Shown: positions 7,362 through 16,695 of the stretch, in pieces | Layout of the letters: the number at the start of each line of letters is the position of its first letter | Numbering within the stretch: the first letter of the stretch is position 1 | Assembly (NCBI GenBank): GCA_041393015.1 | Contig: JAWKKV010000008.1 | Span: 124,001-188,000 of the forward strand | Length of the DNA: 64,000 bases | Source: JAGQYH01 sp041393015 | Lineage (GTDB): Bacteria > Bacteroidota > Bacteroidia > Chitinophagales > JADIYW01 | Direction of reading: 5' to 3' | The notes under the pieces: generated by a model | The model's database searches: none | Told to the model about the DNA's origin: nothing | What the model saw: only the letters and a program-made list of their open reading frames with translations | Program-made: the position numbers and the translations under genes

Positions 7362-8345
7362 TTATTTCGCTTTTTCTTCCTTTGCTTTTTGTCTTTCCAA
7401 CTTCTTAAAATATCCTCTTAATAAAAAGTTGTGTTTTAAGGCTTCTAAATCTTCATTTAGCAACTCACTTCCCTGTTTAATATTTTGAATGGTGGCATCA
7501 ATATCGTTCACTAAAGTGGTGTCATTAACCAAATAATCTAAAGTGCCTTTGCCATTTTTTACGTTTAAAACTAAGTCGTTTACATTGGCAATAACGGCGT
7601 TAATCTCTTCACTTGAACGATCTAAGTTGTCTACTATCGACTTCATCTGATTGGCAGTTGCTGTGTCACTTAACAAAACGGCGGCTAAACTCTCATCGTA
7701 ATTGATTGAGGCAATGATTTGGTTTAAATCGTTTATGGTTTTCGTGGCGTTTTCACTGGCATCTACTAAATTGGCCACTGTTTGCTGTAGATTATTGGCC
7801 ATTTCGGTATCATTGAGCAGCATTCCAATGGTACCTTCTCCCTCATTGATGGAAGCGGTAATTTTCAATAAATCGATGACTAATGCGGCAACATTATCGT
7901 TGGTGGAGCTTAAGGTCGAAAGCATATCACTGGTAGATACATTGCTAATGGTTTGAATGGTGTCGCCGGGTTGTAGAGGCTCCGAAGGAAGGTTAACCGG
8001 TTCGATGTTTATGGTCATACTGCCTACTAAACCATCCGTTTTAATGGTAGCAACGGCATTTTTCTTTAAGTGTTTTAAAACTTTATTCTCAATCACCATA
8101 TCTACACAAATCATCGAATCGTTTACCATTTGAATTTTTTTAACGGTGCCCACATTGATGCCGCTGTAACGAACATTGTTTCCTAATTGAAGTCCATTTA
8201 CATTGCTAAATACCGCACTAACTTTAAATGTTTTACCAAAGAGGTTTTGTTTACTGCCAATCAGATATAGTGCTACAATCAATAGAATGGTACTGATGAC
8301 AACAAATAAGCCTAATTTGAATTTTTGTGATCCGGATTTACTCAT
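7362..8345 (-). CDS. MlaD-family (MCE domain) substrate-binding protein
   Basis: A 327-residue protein with an N-terminal membrane helix (about 11-28) and an MCE domain (about 36-120) marked by NVNGLQLGNNVRYSGINVGTV and DGLVGSMTINIEP. A long helical C-terminal region (130-327) repeats motifs such as GEGTIGMLLND and GKGTLDYLVND. MCE proteins form the periplasmic lipid-binding ring of Mla/Mce transporters. It is the last gene of an MlaE-MlaF-MlaD-like operon, 7 bp after the ATPase. The likely role is phospholipid trafficking between inner and outer membranes. No mlaB or mlaC partner lies nearby, as is usual in Bacteroidota. Confidence 0.85.
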   Translation of the reverse strand: MSKSGSQKFKLGLFVVISTILLIVALYLIGSKQNLFGKTFKVSAVFSNVNGLQLGNNVRYSGINVGTVKKIQMVNDSMICVDMVIENKVLKHLKKNAVATIKTDGLVGSMTINIEPVNLPSEPLQPGDTIQTISNVSTSDMLSTLSSTNDNVAALVIDLLKITASINEGEGTIGMLLNDTEMANNLQQTVANLVDASENATKTINDLNQIIASINYDESLAAVLLSDTATANQMKSIVDNLDRSSEEINAVIANVNDLVLNVKNGKGTLDYLVNDTTLVNDIDATIQNIKQGSELLNEDLEALKHNFLLRGYFKKLERQKAKEEKAK

Positions 8346-8352
8346 ATATTAT

Positions 8353-9096
8353 TCATTTAAAAAATGCTTTAATTTTTTCGTCGTTTGAAGCCGAGAGTTC
8401 TGCAAAACTGCCTTCTGCATAATTAATCCCATCAATTAATAAAATCATTCTATTGGAGATTACCCTAGCGCAATCTACATCATGGGTAATTATCAAAGAA
8501 GCGGAACCATTTTTTTCTTGGATCTCTCGCATAAGGTTGATAATTTCTTTGGCAGTAATGGGATCTAAGCCTGTTGTGGGTTCGTCGTAAATAATAATTT
8601 TGGGCTTTAAGATGATGGCTCTGGCCAGTGCTACTCTTCTTTTCATTCCTCCGGATAATTCTTCCGGCATTAAATCTATTGCGTGCGCCAACCCAACACT
8701 TTCCAATGCTTCGCGAACTAATTGATCTACTTCACTTTTGTTTCTTTTGCGTTTGCGAAGTGGAAATTCTAAATTTTCTCTTACCGTCATAGAATCGTAC
8801 AAAGCACTGCCTTGAAAAAGAAAACCAATCTCTGTACGTAAGTTATTCAGTTCTGTTTGCTTGAGTTGTGTGATGTCTTTTCCTTTAATTTCAATGCTTC
8901 CGCTAGTGGGATGCACCAAACCCACCAAGCATTTCACCATCACAGATTTACCCGAACCTGATTTTCCCATGATAACTAAATTCTCCGCCGGATACAACTC
9001 CAATGAAAAGCCATTTAAAACATGGTTGTCTCCAAAATTCTTTCTTAGATCAGTAATCTTTAAAACCGGTAATATGTTCTCCGTTGCTTTTTGCAT
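8353..9096 (-). CDS. MlaF-type ABC transporter ATP-binding protein
   Basis: A 247-residue ABC ATPase. It has Walker A GKSGSGKSVM near residue 43, the Q-loop FLFQGSALYDSMTVREN, the signature LSGGMKRRVALARA, Walker B IIIYDEPTTGLDP and the switch THDVD. The YDSMTV Q-loop and the GGMKRRV form of the signature are typical of MlaF, the motor of the retrograde lipid transporter. Its ATG overlaps the permease stop codon as TAATG, so translation is coupled. The MCE-domain gene follows 7 bp later. The assignment to the Mla family is strong; the direction of lipid movement is not deducible. Confidence 0.88.
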   Translation of the reverse strand: MQKATENILPVLKITDLRKNFGDNHVLNGFSLELYPAENLVIMGKSGSGKSVMVKCLVGLVHPTSGSIEIKGKDITQLKQTELNNLRTEIGFLFQGSALYDSMTVRENLEFPLRKRKRNKSEVDQLVREALESVGLAHAIDLMPEELSGGMKRRVALARAIILKPKIIIYDEPTTGLDPITAKEIINLMREIQEKNGSASLIITHDVDCARVISNRMILLIDGINYAEGSFAELSASNDEKIKAFFK

Positions 9097-9866
9097 TATA
9101 AATCAATGAATATGTCGGTTACAAAAACAGCAATAAAATCAATGACAAACAACAGCATTGAGGTATATACAACAGCTGAGTTAGATGCTTCGCCAACACC
9201 CACCGTTCCTTTTTTACAATGGTAACCTTTGTAACAGCCCACCAATCCAATGGCAAAACCAAAGAAAAAGGATTTAATGGTGGCGGGAATAACATCAGAA
9301 TACTCTAATACATTGAAAACTTGGTTAAAATACAATTGATAAGATACTTCACCTTTTAAATTTTCTACCAAGGCAGATCCGAACATAGCGATGGCATCAC
9401 CAAAAATGATAAGCAGTGGCAACATTAAAGTGGCGGCTAAAATTCGAGTAACAACTAAATATTTAAAAGGATTGGTACCGGATACTTCCATGGCATCAAT
9501 CTGCTCCGTTACGCGCATGGACCCTAATTCTGCCCCAATTCCTGAACTGATTCTACCGGCACAAATTAAAGCAATTACTACAGGGCCTATTTCTCTTACA
9601 ATTGAAATACTCACCATGGAAGGCATCCAAGAAACGGCGCCAAATTCCATTAATGTTGGTCGAGATTGAAGCGTAAAAACCAAACCCAAAATAAAACCGG
9701 TAACCCCAACTAACAATAACGAGCGGTTGCCCATATTGTAGCATTGGCGCAGCAATTCTTTAAATTCAAAAGGCCTTGTAAAAAGCTCTCTGAAAAAACG
9801 AAAGGCGAAAAATGAGATATCGCCTACTTCAGATATAAAGGATTTAAAATTTTTAAAAAAGCCCAA
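9096..9866 (-). CDS. MlaE-type ABC transporter permease
   Basis: A 256-residue MlaE/YrbE-family permease. It has five to six hydrophobic segments and the family core REIGPVVIALICAGRISSGI, followed by ELGSMRVTEQIDAMEVSG, the coupling region that contacts the ATPase. The start is a TTG at 9866, directly preceded in frame by a TAA stop, so no upstream ATG is possible. It is the first gene of the operon with the MlaF- and MlaD-like genes. The promoter should lie in the 223-bp region shared with the divergent SDR gene. Confidence 0.87.
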   Translation of the reverse strand: MGFFKNFKSFISEVGDISFFAFRFFRELFTRPFEFKELLRQCYNMGNRSLLLVGVTGFILGLVFTLQSRPTLMEFGAVSWMPSMVSISIVREIGPVVIALICAGRISSGIGAELGSMRVTEQIDAMEVSGTNPFKYLVVTRILAATLMLPLLIIFGDAIAMFGSALVENLKGEVSYQLYFNQVFNVLEYSDVIPATIKSFFFGFAIGLVGCYKGYHCKKGTVGVGEASNSAVVYTSMLLFVIDFIAVFVTDIFIDL

Positions 9867-9989
9867 TTAATATATTCATTTATGAAGTTTAAAACTACGC
9901 AGAGACTTTGTTTAATCGCATGACTATTATCACTAAGTCTTTTGATACAAACCATAAAGTACTCAAAATAAGAGATTTTGATGTAAAAC

Positions 9990-10019
9990 ATTCTAATCGT
10001 GATTGATAAATATTAGAAT
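9990..10019. promoter_or_regulatory. 8-bp inverted repeat between divergent mla and SDR genes
   Basis: The arms ATTCTAAT (9990-9997) and ATTAGAAT (10012-10019) are separated by 14 bp. They lie in the 223-bp divergent intergenic region, 71 bp upstream of the SDR start and about 125 bp upstream of the permease start. A regulator site or hairpin is possible; chance is not excluded in DNA this AT-rich. Confidence 0.3.
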
Positions 10020-10089
10020 TTAGAGTGATTGAAGTCATGTTTTAGCACCACCTAAAACGCTAGCTTTAGTATACACCAAAGAAAACGTT

Positions 10090-10851
10090 ATGAATACTCT
10101 TAAGAACAAAGTGGCCATTATTACCGGTGGCTCTGGAGGCATAGGCAAAGCCACTGCAAAATTATTTTTAGCAGAAGGAGCTAAAGTTGTGTTAGTAGAT
10201 ATTGATGAAGCACAATTGAAAGCCGCAGTTGCCGACTTAAAAAGCAAAGATGTAGCCTATTACAAGGCGGATGTGTCAAAAGCAAGCGAAGTGAAGGCGT
10301 ATACAGATTATACCTTATCTACTTTTGGAAAGATTGATATATTCTTCAATAATGCAGGGATTGAAGGCGTTGCTAAACCAATTGCAGAATATCCGGAGGC
10401 GATGTTTGACAAAGTAGTTGCCGTAAACATTAAAGGGGTTTGGTTAGGTTGCCAACACGTAATGCCAAAAATGACGGAAGGCGGAAGTGTCATGATTACT
10501 TCTTCTGTTGCAGGATTAAAGGGTTTTGCCGGATTAGGCGCTTATGTGGCAAGTAAACACGCCGAAATTGGCATCATGCGAGTAGCCGCTTTAGAATTTG
10601 CCGGTAGAAAGATAAGAGTGAATACGATTCATCCCGGACCAGTTAATACAAGAATGATGCGGTCGTTGGAGGCGGATATTTCACCGAATGATGCGGAAGC
10701 TGCTAAAAAGGGTTTTGAAGCTATTATTCCATTTGGAAGATATGCGGAAGCCAACGAGATTGCTGAATTGGCACTGTTTTTAGCTTCAGATCAAAGTAAG
10801 TATATCACAGGCACTCAACAGGTGGTGGATGGTGGTCTGATGGCAGGATAA
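10090..10851 (+). CDS. Short-chain dehydrogenase/reductase (SDR), classical type
   Basis: A 253-residue NAD(P)-dependent oxidoreductase of the classical SDR family. It shows the cofactor motif TGGSGGIGKA (residues about 12-21), Asp in VLVDID (suggesting NAD preference), NNAG near residue 89, the catalytic Ser in ITSSVAG, the YVASK Tyr-Lys pair, HPGPVNT, and the C-terminal ITGTQQVVDGG. Length and motifs match the glucose-1-dehydrogenase/3-oxoacyl reductase-like group. The substrate cannot be named. It stands alone, divergent from the mla operon and convergent with the desaturase fusion only 17 bp away. Confidence 0.88.
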   Translation: MNTLKNKVAIITGGSGGIGKATAKLFLAEGAKVVLVDIDEAQLKAAVADLKSKDVAYYKADVSKASEVKAYTDYTLSTFGKIDIFFNNAGIEGVAKPIAEYPEAMFDKVVAVNIKGVWLGCQHVMPKMTEGGSVMITSSVAGLKGFAGLGAYVASKHAEIGIMRVAALEFAGRKIRVNTIHPGPVNTRMMRSLEADISPNDAEAAKKGFEAIIPFGRYAEANEIAELALFLASDQSKYITGTQQVVDGGLMAG

Positions 10852-10868
10852 AATTATCTGGAGCCATT

Positions 10869-11945
10869 TTATTTTCGAGAGAGGTTAGTGTGACTGCCAT
10901 CACAAAATGGACTTTGCTTTGTTAATTTGCAATTGCACATACTAACTTTTCCATCTTTTTTCGCCTCAAATAAAACGGGTTTGAATTTGGTGCCGTGGTG
11001 ACTGCTATCGCAAAAAGGTTGACTTTTACTTCTTCCGCATTTGCACCATAAATATTTTTGACCTTTTTTCAAGGTGACTGAAATGGGAGAATCAGAAGTG
11101 GTTGAATACTTAATAAAACCTTTGGACAGTTCACTGTGGAGGTCTTTGGACTTTACAATTGGATAGAAGTATGCTGCCGTCCAATGTTCTTTAGGGTCAT
11201 TTTCTAATCCTAATTGAGATGGAAATTTTCGAGTATACACCGCTGTTCCAAAAAGTTGGTCCCAAATGGAAAACATATTGCCAAAGTTGCCATTCGGGTC
11301 GCTGATGCCATCAATTTTTGATTGACCATGATGTGCATGATGAAATGCCGGTGTAATTATAATTCTTTCTAATACGGTTATCAATGGATTTAGAAAAGGG
11401 CGTTTGTAAATGGGTTTGTCCCATTGAATGGTACTATGCGAGCTAATGATTACTATTTGTTTTAACACCAAACCAATGGCTACTGCTTTGCCGCCACCCA
11501 AAAAAGTAAAGATACCAATCCACCAAATATTGGGCATTATTACATAATATAAGGCGGCATTTCGGTACGACACAAAAAAGCCCATTTCTTCTGCTTGATG
11601 GTGAGGTCGATGGAGTTTCCAAAGGAAAGGATATTCATGTGCGGAACGATGGTACCAATATTGAAGTAAATCATCAATCAGTAAATAAGCCGGAAGTAGC
11701 AGCCAAAAATTCCAATCGCTGATGGCATTTTCATATTGACTTAAAAATTGTACGCCAAATGTGATGATTAAAAGCACAATCAGCGGTTTGATGATTACAG
11801 ACAGCACAAAGAATCCACCAACTTCTTGGATCCAGTCACTAGTTATTCTTTTGGATCGGCTAAGATGTCCCGATATAGCTTCTAAAATTCCGAAGAAGAT
11901 CAAAACAGCAATCACTAAAATTTTATCTAAATGTTCTAAGAGCAT
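10869..11945 (-). CDS. Sterol desaturase/fatty acid hydroxylase fused to two CDGSH iron-sulfur motifs
   Basis: A 358-residue fusion. Residues 1-270 form a membrane-bound diiron hydroxylase of the sterol desaturase/fatty acid hydroxylase family: hydrophobic segments, then HRSAHEYPFLWKLHRPHH (about 127-144), a further SSHS, and HHAHHG, giving the usual histidine clusters. The C-terminus carries two CDGSH-type 2Fe-2S motifs: C301-K-C303...C312-D-S-S-H316 and C337-N-C339...C348-D-G-S-H352, each with the C-X-C-X8-C-X3-H ligand set. Family knowledge: CDGSH clusters are redox-active. Inference: they pass electrons to the diiron site, making a self-contained hydroxylase. The substrate lipid is unknown. 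The gene is monocistronic and convergent with the SDR gene. Confidence 0.85.
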   Translation of the reverse strand: MLLEHLDKILVIAVLIFFGILEAISGHLSRSKRITSDWIQEVGGFFVLSVIIKPLIVLLIITFGVQFLSQYENAISDWNFWLLLPAYLLIDDLLQYWYHRSAHEYPFLWKLHRPHHQAEEMGFFVSYRNAALYYVIMPNIWWIGIFTFLGGGKAVAIGLVLKQIVIISSHSTIQWDKPIYKRPFLNPLITVLERIIITPAFHHAHHGQSKIDGISDPNGNFGNMFSIWDQLFGTAVYTRKFPSQLGLENDPKEHWTAAYFYPIVKSKDLHSELSKGFIKYSTTSDSPISVTLKKGQKYLWCKCGRSKSQPFCDSSHHGTKFKPVLFEAKKDGKVSMCNCKLTKQSPFCDGSHTNLSRK

Positions 11946-12022
11946 AATTAAATATAAAGATTAAAAAAATGTTCTCTATCTTAAATGCTAATCGTTTACA
12001 AGCACTACAATCTATCTAAAAA

Positions 12023-13915
12023 ATGAATAACCATCACAAACGACAGCTTCTATTTATAACAATCTTTCTTCTAATGTTTAGTAGTTGTAAGTACAGCAAT
12101 AAAAAACCAATTCCGAATCACATATCCGATAAAACAGTGATTGAAAACAGTGACACCGAGGGAAAAGTGGCTATCAACGCTTTAAAAAATGTGTATTGGG
12201 GCGATTTGCATATGCATACTGCACTTTCTGTAGATGCATATATTGGAGGAACATTAACCACTGCTGATCAAGCCTATCGATTTGCTAAAGGCGAGGAAAT
12301 AGATATGTTTAAAACGAAAGTAAAAATTAGACAGCCGTTGGATTTTTGTGCGGTAACAGATCATGCCGAAACATTAGGTGAAATGTACACCGTCCAATAT
12401 AAAGGCGCTCCGGGTTATAATTCTTTTGTGGCAAGGTATCTTCGGTCTGCGCACAATGATAAATACGACTTTGGTATCGACACGGTAAAACAACAAAAAC
12501 TCATCAAAAGATTTTTGAAAGAAGCCGATGGTGAATTGCGACATCCACGTTTTTTTAGAGGCTATGAAACCACTCGAAGTGCTTGGCAGTTAACGTTGGA
12601 AGCGGCAGAGGAGCATTACGAACCGGGGCATTTTTCCACTTTTGCCGGATATGAATGGTCGTTAGGTGGCGGCATTACTCATTTACATAGAAATATCATT
12701 TTTAGAGATATGATGGTGCCTGATTACCCTTTGAGTGCCGTAGAATTAACGGATGAAGAACAACTTTGGAATTATTTAAATGATATCACAAAGGAGGGAG
12801 CAACAGTGATGGCTATTCCACACAATAGTAACTTTTCCAATGGTGGAATGTTTCCGGAAACTATGCCCAACGGAGAACCGTACACAGAAGAATATGCGAG
12901 GTTGAGAAATGAGTTTGAGCCGATTGTTGAAGTGCATCAAGCCAAAGGTAATTCTGAAGTGCATGCTTCTTTATGGACCAATGATGAGTTTGCTGATTTT
13001 GAAAACTTCTCCGCGAATGATATTCAAAAGAACAATTATTTAAGGTATGTATTGGAACAAGGCTTGGTACACGAAGAGCATTTGGGTATTAATCCTTTTA
13101 AATATGGTATGATTGGCAGTACAGATACGCATAATGGCACGCCTGGCAATACTGAAGAGAACGATACTTTTATAGGAAACCATTCTTGTTTAGATTTTTT
13201 ACCGGAAGACAGAGAAAATACCATTGTACCCATTGCCGAAAAGCAAAAAATATACGAGGTGGTAAATCCGGGAGGTTTAGTGGCGGTTTGGGCAGAAGCC
13301 AATACCAGAGGGCATATTTACGATGCATTGAAAAGCAAAGAGGTGTGTGCTACTAGCGGCAATAGAATAAAAGTGCGCTTTTTTGCCGGATATGATTTCA
13401 ATGGGGTTTATGACGATCAAGATGCCATGTTAACAGATGCGTATACCAATGGTGTGGCAATGGGAGGCAATATTGCTCATGTAAATGATCGTTCGCCGGA
13501 GTTTTTGGTTTGGGCGAGTAAAGATCCATTGTGTGCCAATTTGGATCGCATTCAAATTATAAAAGGTTGGGTGGAGAATGGAGAAATTAAAGAAGAAATT
13601 TTTAATGTAGCACTTTCTGATCAACGCACTTTAAATGAAGATGGAAGTGTTCCGGATAATGGTGCCACCGTTAATATGCAAACGGGTGAATGGTCTACAG
13701 ATAAAGGCGATGTTGAATTAATGACCATTTGGAAAGATCCTAATTTTGATGCTGATCAAAGATGTTTTTACTACGTGCGTGTATTGGAATTACCAACCGC
13801 TAGTTGGCGATTATGGGATCGTATCAGATACGGAATTGAGTATTCAGATGACGCAGATTTGGTGATCCAAGAACGAGCTTGGTCTTCACCAATATGGTAT
13901 AGCCCTAAAAATTAG
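12023..13915 (+). CDS. DUF3604 domain lipoprotein (PHP-like)
   Basis: A 630-residue predicted lipoprotein. The signal peptide ends in the lipobox MFSSC, so Cys22 would be acylated. The mature protein is a DUF3604 domain over most of its length: NVYWGDLHMHTALSVDAY (about residues 58-75) carries the HxH metal-binding pair of the PHP fold. Further markers are VTDHAETLG, FAGYEWSLGG, IPHNSNFSNGG, GSTDTHNGTPGN and the C-terminal ERAWSSPIW. Family members are large, often exported and presumed metal-dependent hydrolases. The reaction is not established. It is monocistronic, and a GC-rich hairpin overlaps its stop codon. Confidence 0.85.
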   Translation: MNNHHKRQLLFITIFLLMFSSCKYSNKKPIPNHISDKTVIENSDTEGKVAINALKNVYWGDLHMHTALSVDAYIGGTLTTADQAYRFAKGEEIDMFKTKVKIRQPLDFCAVTDHAETLGEMYTVQYKGAPGYNSFVARYLRSAHNDKYDFGIDTVKQQKLIKRFLKEADGELRHPRFFRGYETTRSAWQLTLEAAEEHYEPGHFSTFAGYEWSLGGGITHLHRNIIFRDMMVPDYPLSAVELTDEEQLWNYLNDITKEGATVMAIPHNSNFSNGGMFPETMPNGEPYTEEYARLRNEFEPIVEVHQAKGNSEVHASLWTNDEFADFENFSANDIQKNNYLRYVLEQGLVHEEHLGINPFKYGMIGSTDTHNGTPGNTEENDTFIGNHSCLDFLPEDRENTIVPIAEKQKIYEVVNPGGLVAVWAEANTRGHIYDALKSKEVCATSGNRIKVRFFAGYDFNGVYDDQDAMLTDAYTNGVAMGGNIAHVNDRSPEFLVWASKDPLCANLDRIQIIKGWVENGEIKEEIFNVALSDQRTLNEDGSVPDNGATVNMQTGEWSTDKGDVELMTIWKDPNFDADQRCFYYVRVLELPTASWRLWDRIRYGIEYSDDADLVIQERAWSSPIWYSPKN

Positions 13916-13918
13916 GGC
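13902..13918. terminator. Possible terminator hairpin at the DUF3604 stop codon
   Basis: GCCCTAA (13902-13908), AAA, TTAGGGC (13912-13918) is a perfect 7-bp stem with a 3-nt loop, and it includes the TAG stop. It lies between convergent genes. No T-run follows on either strand, so it is an imperfect terminator candidate. Confidence 0.35.
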
Positions 13919-13951
13919 GATATCAAATTACATTAAAAAATAAATAGGGTG

Positions 13952-14407
13952 TTACTTGTTGTGTTTTACTCTAACAGCAGTTGGTCCTTTTTGACCCATT
14001 TCTACTTCGTATTGTACTGCAGTGCCTTCCTTAATTTCATCAATGGCATTGTTAACATGCACAAAAACACTTTCTTGTGTCTCTGAATCTTTAATAAAGC
14101 CAAAACCTTTGGCATCGTTGTAGAAGGTAACGGTTCCTTTTCTAATCGGATCAAAAGCTTCAGATGGCTCTCTTTTGGCAGCGCCTAACTGAATATCCTC
14201 AACTTTTACTTCTTTTCTCTTTTTAGTAGGATCTGGTGGAGTGTCTGTAATGTTGCCAAATTCATCAACATAGGCAATCATATCTTCTAATCCTCCTTTT
14301 TTTTCTCTTTCTTTACGGGCAAGCTTTTTCTCTTCTTTGTCTTTTCTCTTCTTATCCTTCTTATTTCTTACTTCTTTTTTATTAAATGTCTCTTGTGATC
14401 TGCCCAT
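13952..14407 (-). CDS. Cold-shock-domain protein with basic N-terminal extension
   Basis: A 151-residue RNA/DNA-binding protein. The first 40 residues are extremely Lys/Glu/Arg-rich (KKDKKRKDKEEKKLARKER), probably a disordered basic arm. A linker follows, and then a cold-shock domain occupies residues 87-150. RNP1 is KGFGFI and RNP2 is VFVHV, both intact, with FYNDA before RNP1. This two-part form, an arm plus a C-terminal CSD of about 64 residues, is common in Bacteroidota. Likely role: single-stranded nucleic acid binding and RNA chaperoning. It is monocistronic. Confidence 0.88.
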   Translation of the reverse strand: MGRSQETFNKKEVRNKKDKKRKDKEEKKLARKEREKKGGLEDMIAYVDEFGNITDTPPDPTKKRKEVKVEDIQLGAAKREPSEAFDPIRKGTVTFYNDAKGFGFIKDSETQESVFVHVNNAIDEIKEGTAVQYEVEMGQKGPTAVRVKHNK

Positions 14408-14501
14408 AAATTTGCTTTTTTTGTAAGGTAAGAATTATTTAAAAGAAAACTTATAGGAATACTTTACTCTATTGTAAAGATTATATACCCTTATTGGTAA
14501 T

Positions 14502-15530
14502 CTAAATCAAATGAACTTTGCTTTTTAAGGTGCCTGCCGCTTGTTCTGCTGTAATATCTCGTTGTGGCATTGCAAACATTTCGTAACCCACCATAAATTT
14601 TTTAACCGTAGCAGATCGTAATAAAGGAGGATAAAAACTCATGTGCCAATGCCAATGATTTTGATTAAGTAGGTTGGAAGGAGATTGGTGAATGCCGGAA
14701 GAATATGGGAAAGAACAGTCAAATACTTTATCGTAAGTAGCAGTTACTACTTTTATCGCTTCGGCAAAACTTTTTTTCTCAGCACTAGTAAGATTTGAAA
14801 TATTGGGTTGCTGCTTTTTGGGAATGATCATGGTTTCAAAAGGCCAAACGGCCCAAAAAGGTACTAGTACTATAAAGTCATCATTTTGAAAGACAATACG
14901 TTCCTCTATTTCCAATTCTTGCTTTATGTAATCAGCTAACAAGCTAGAATGATTCTTTTTATAATAAGCCTTTTGTTGTGTGTCTTTTTTTAATACTTCA
15001 TTTGGAATGGAATGCTGCGCCCAAATTTGTCCATGAGGGTGAGGATTGCTACAACCCATTGCAGCACCTTTATTTTCGAAGATTTGAATGTAATGAATGC
15101 TTTCATTTTGTGACAATTCAATATATTCAGCTTGCCATACATCCACTACTTTTTGGATAGATTCAATCTTCATGTCTGCTAAACTTTTGGAATGATCAGG
15201 CGAGAAGCAAACTACTTTACATATACCAGATTCACTTTGTGCATGCAACAAACCTTTATTTATAGTAAATGGAAGGACGTTGTGTTGAAGCGCTGCAAAA
15301 TCATTTTCAAAAACAAAGATGTTTGTGTAATCGGGATTTTTCTTTCCTCCCGCACGAGTATTACTCGGGCATAAATAGCAATCAATATCGTATGATTTTT
15401 GTTTAACCGACTCAACTTTACTTTGCTGACCTTGCCACGGACGTTTATTTCTATGGGGAGAAACCAAAACCCATTCATTGGTTAATATATTTAACCGTTT
15501 GTGTGATCTATCTTGAAGTTGCTCGCTCAT
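14502..15530 (-). CDS. galT: Galactose-1-phosphate uridylyltransferase
   Basis: A 342-residue enzyme of the Leloir pathway. It transfers UMP from UDP-glucose to galactose-1-phosphate, giving glucose-1-phosphate and UDP-galactose. Visible motifs are LTNEWVLVSPHR at the N-terminus, the zinc-site pair in CYLCPSN, GCSNPHPHGQIWAQ with the HPH nucleophile near residue 165, and HWHWHMSFYPP near residue 291 that completes the metal and substrate site. The length matches the family (about 345). Its ATG overlaps the galK stop codon as ATGA, so translation is coupled to galK. It is the last gene of a three-gene galactose operon. Confidence 0.95.
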   Translation of the reverse strand: MSEQLQDRSHKRLNILTNEWVLVSPHRNKRPWQGQQSKVESVKQKSYDIDCYLCPSNTRAGGKKNPDYTNIFVFENDFAALQHNVLPFTINKGLLHAQSESGICKVVCFSPDHSKSLADMKIESIQKVVDVWQAEYIELSQNESIHYIQIFENKGAAMGCSNPHPHGQIWAQHSIPNEVLKKDTQQKAYYKKNHSSLLADYIKQELEIEERIVFQNDDFIVLVPFWAVWPFETMIIPKKQQPNISNLTSAEKKSFAEAIKVVTATYDKVFDCSFPYSSGIHQSPSNLLNQNHWHWHMSFYPPLLRSATVKKFMVGYEMFAMPQRDITAEQAAGTLKSKVHLI

Positions 15531-16693
15531 GGTTGAATAATATGCGTTCCATTGGTAATGTTAATCATATAAATATCAATTTCATGACCAAATTGCGTTA
15601 AAAATGCCGGTTTAACTTCATTCAGAAAATTAGCTGTTTTATCTTTTTTTATCAAATTGATAGAGCAACCCCCAAAACCGCCGCCCATCATTCTACTGCC
15701 TAAAACACCAATATTTTCTTTAGCTTTCTGAACTAAAAAATCAATTTCGATACAGCTCACTTCATATAAATTTTGGAGGCCATCGTGAGACGCAAATAAT
15801 AACTCTCCTAGCTTTTTCCAATCTTTATCTTCGAGTGCAACTTTAGCTTGTTTCACTCTTATGTTTTCTTCAATAGCGAATAAGCATCTTTTGTAAACTA
15901 ATTCAGACAGTTCATCTTTAACAGTTGCTAACTGTTCTAAAGTTGCCTGACATAATCCACTTAGATTAGGATACTTTTTCAATAATACAGCAAACCCTTC
16001 GTTGCTTTGCGCTCTACGTTCATTGTAAGCAGAATCTACATGTTCGTGTTTTACATTAGAATTGATTAATACTAATTGAAAATCGTCTAATTGAATAGGA
16101 ACGTCATCAAATGAGAGGTCGTTACAATTTAAATAAAGAGCATGATCTTTTGTTCCAAACATGCTCGCAAATTGATCCATAATACCACATTGTACACCAG
16201 CAAAATTATGCTCTGCCTGCATTGAGATTTGAACCATCTCTTTTTTGCTTAATTTCAGATGGAATAATTCATTTAGACCAAATACCACTGCATTTTCTAA
16301 AGCGGCTGACGAAGATAAGCCAGAACCCATAGGGATATTACCACTAAAAGCTAAATCAAAGTTTTCAATAGATAGATTTTTCTTGTTGAGCTCATTAACA
16401 ATACCGGTGATATAGTTTAACCAATGTCCCGATGGATATTTTATAGGTGCATCAACATCAACCTCAATGCATTCATTTTTATCAATAGAATAAATTCGAC
16501 TGTTTTGTAGATCATTTTTTTGAATGCCACAAACAATATATTTATCAATAGCTGCCGGAAAAACCAATCCATTATTGTAATCAATGTGTTCTCCAATGAG
16601 GTTAATTCTTCCTGGTGAAGCAATCAATAACGGTTGACGCTTGAACTGCTTTTCAAACTCAGAAACTACTTGATTGATTAATACTTGATCCAC
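15527..16693 (-). CDS. galK: Galactokinase
   Basis: A 388-residue GHMP-family kinase that phosphorylates galactose at C1. It shows the galactokinase signature SPGRINLIGEHIDYNNG, the GHMP ATP motif PMGSGLSSSAALENA near residue 130, CGIMDQFASMFG, and the C-terminal GGGFGGCSINL. The start is chosen as the GTG at 16693: it gives the usual family length (E. coli GalK has 382 residues) and lies right after the end of the symporter tail. The longer ATG frame to 16768 would add an unlikely Cys/Tyr-rich stretch that overlaps the symporter's displaced C-terminus. It is operonic with galT. Confidence 0.93.
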   Translation of the reverse strand: MDQVLINQVVSEFEKQFKRQPLLIASPGRINLIGEHIDYNNGLVFPAAIDKYIVCGIQKNDLQNSRIYSIDKNECIEVDVDAPIKYPSGHWLNYITGIVNELNKKNLSIENFDLAFSGNIPMGSGLSSSAALENAVVFGLNELFHLKLSKKEMVQISMQAEHNFAGVQCGIMDQFASMFGTKDHALYLNCNDLSFDDVPIQLDDFQLVLINSNVKHEHVDSAYNERRAQSNEGFAVLLKKYPNLSGLCQATLEQLATVKDELSELVYKRCLFAIEENIRVKQAKVALEDKDWKKLGELLFASHDGLQNLYEVSCIEIDFLVQKAKENIGVLGSRMMGGGFGGCSINLIKKDKTANFLNEVKPAFLTQFGHEIDIYMINITNGTHIIQP

Positions 16694-16695
16694 TA

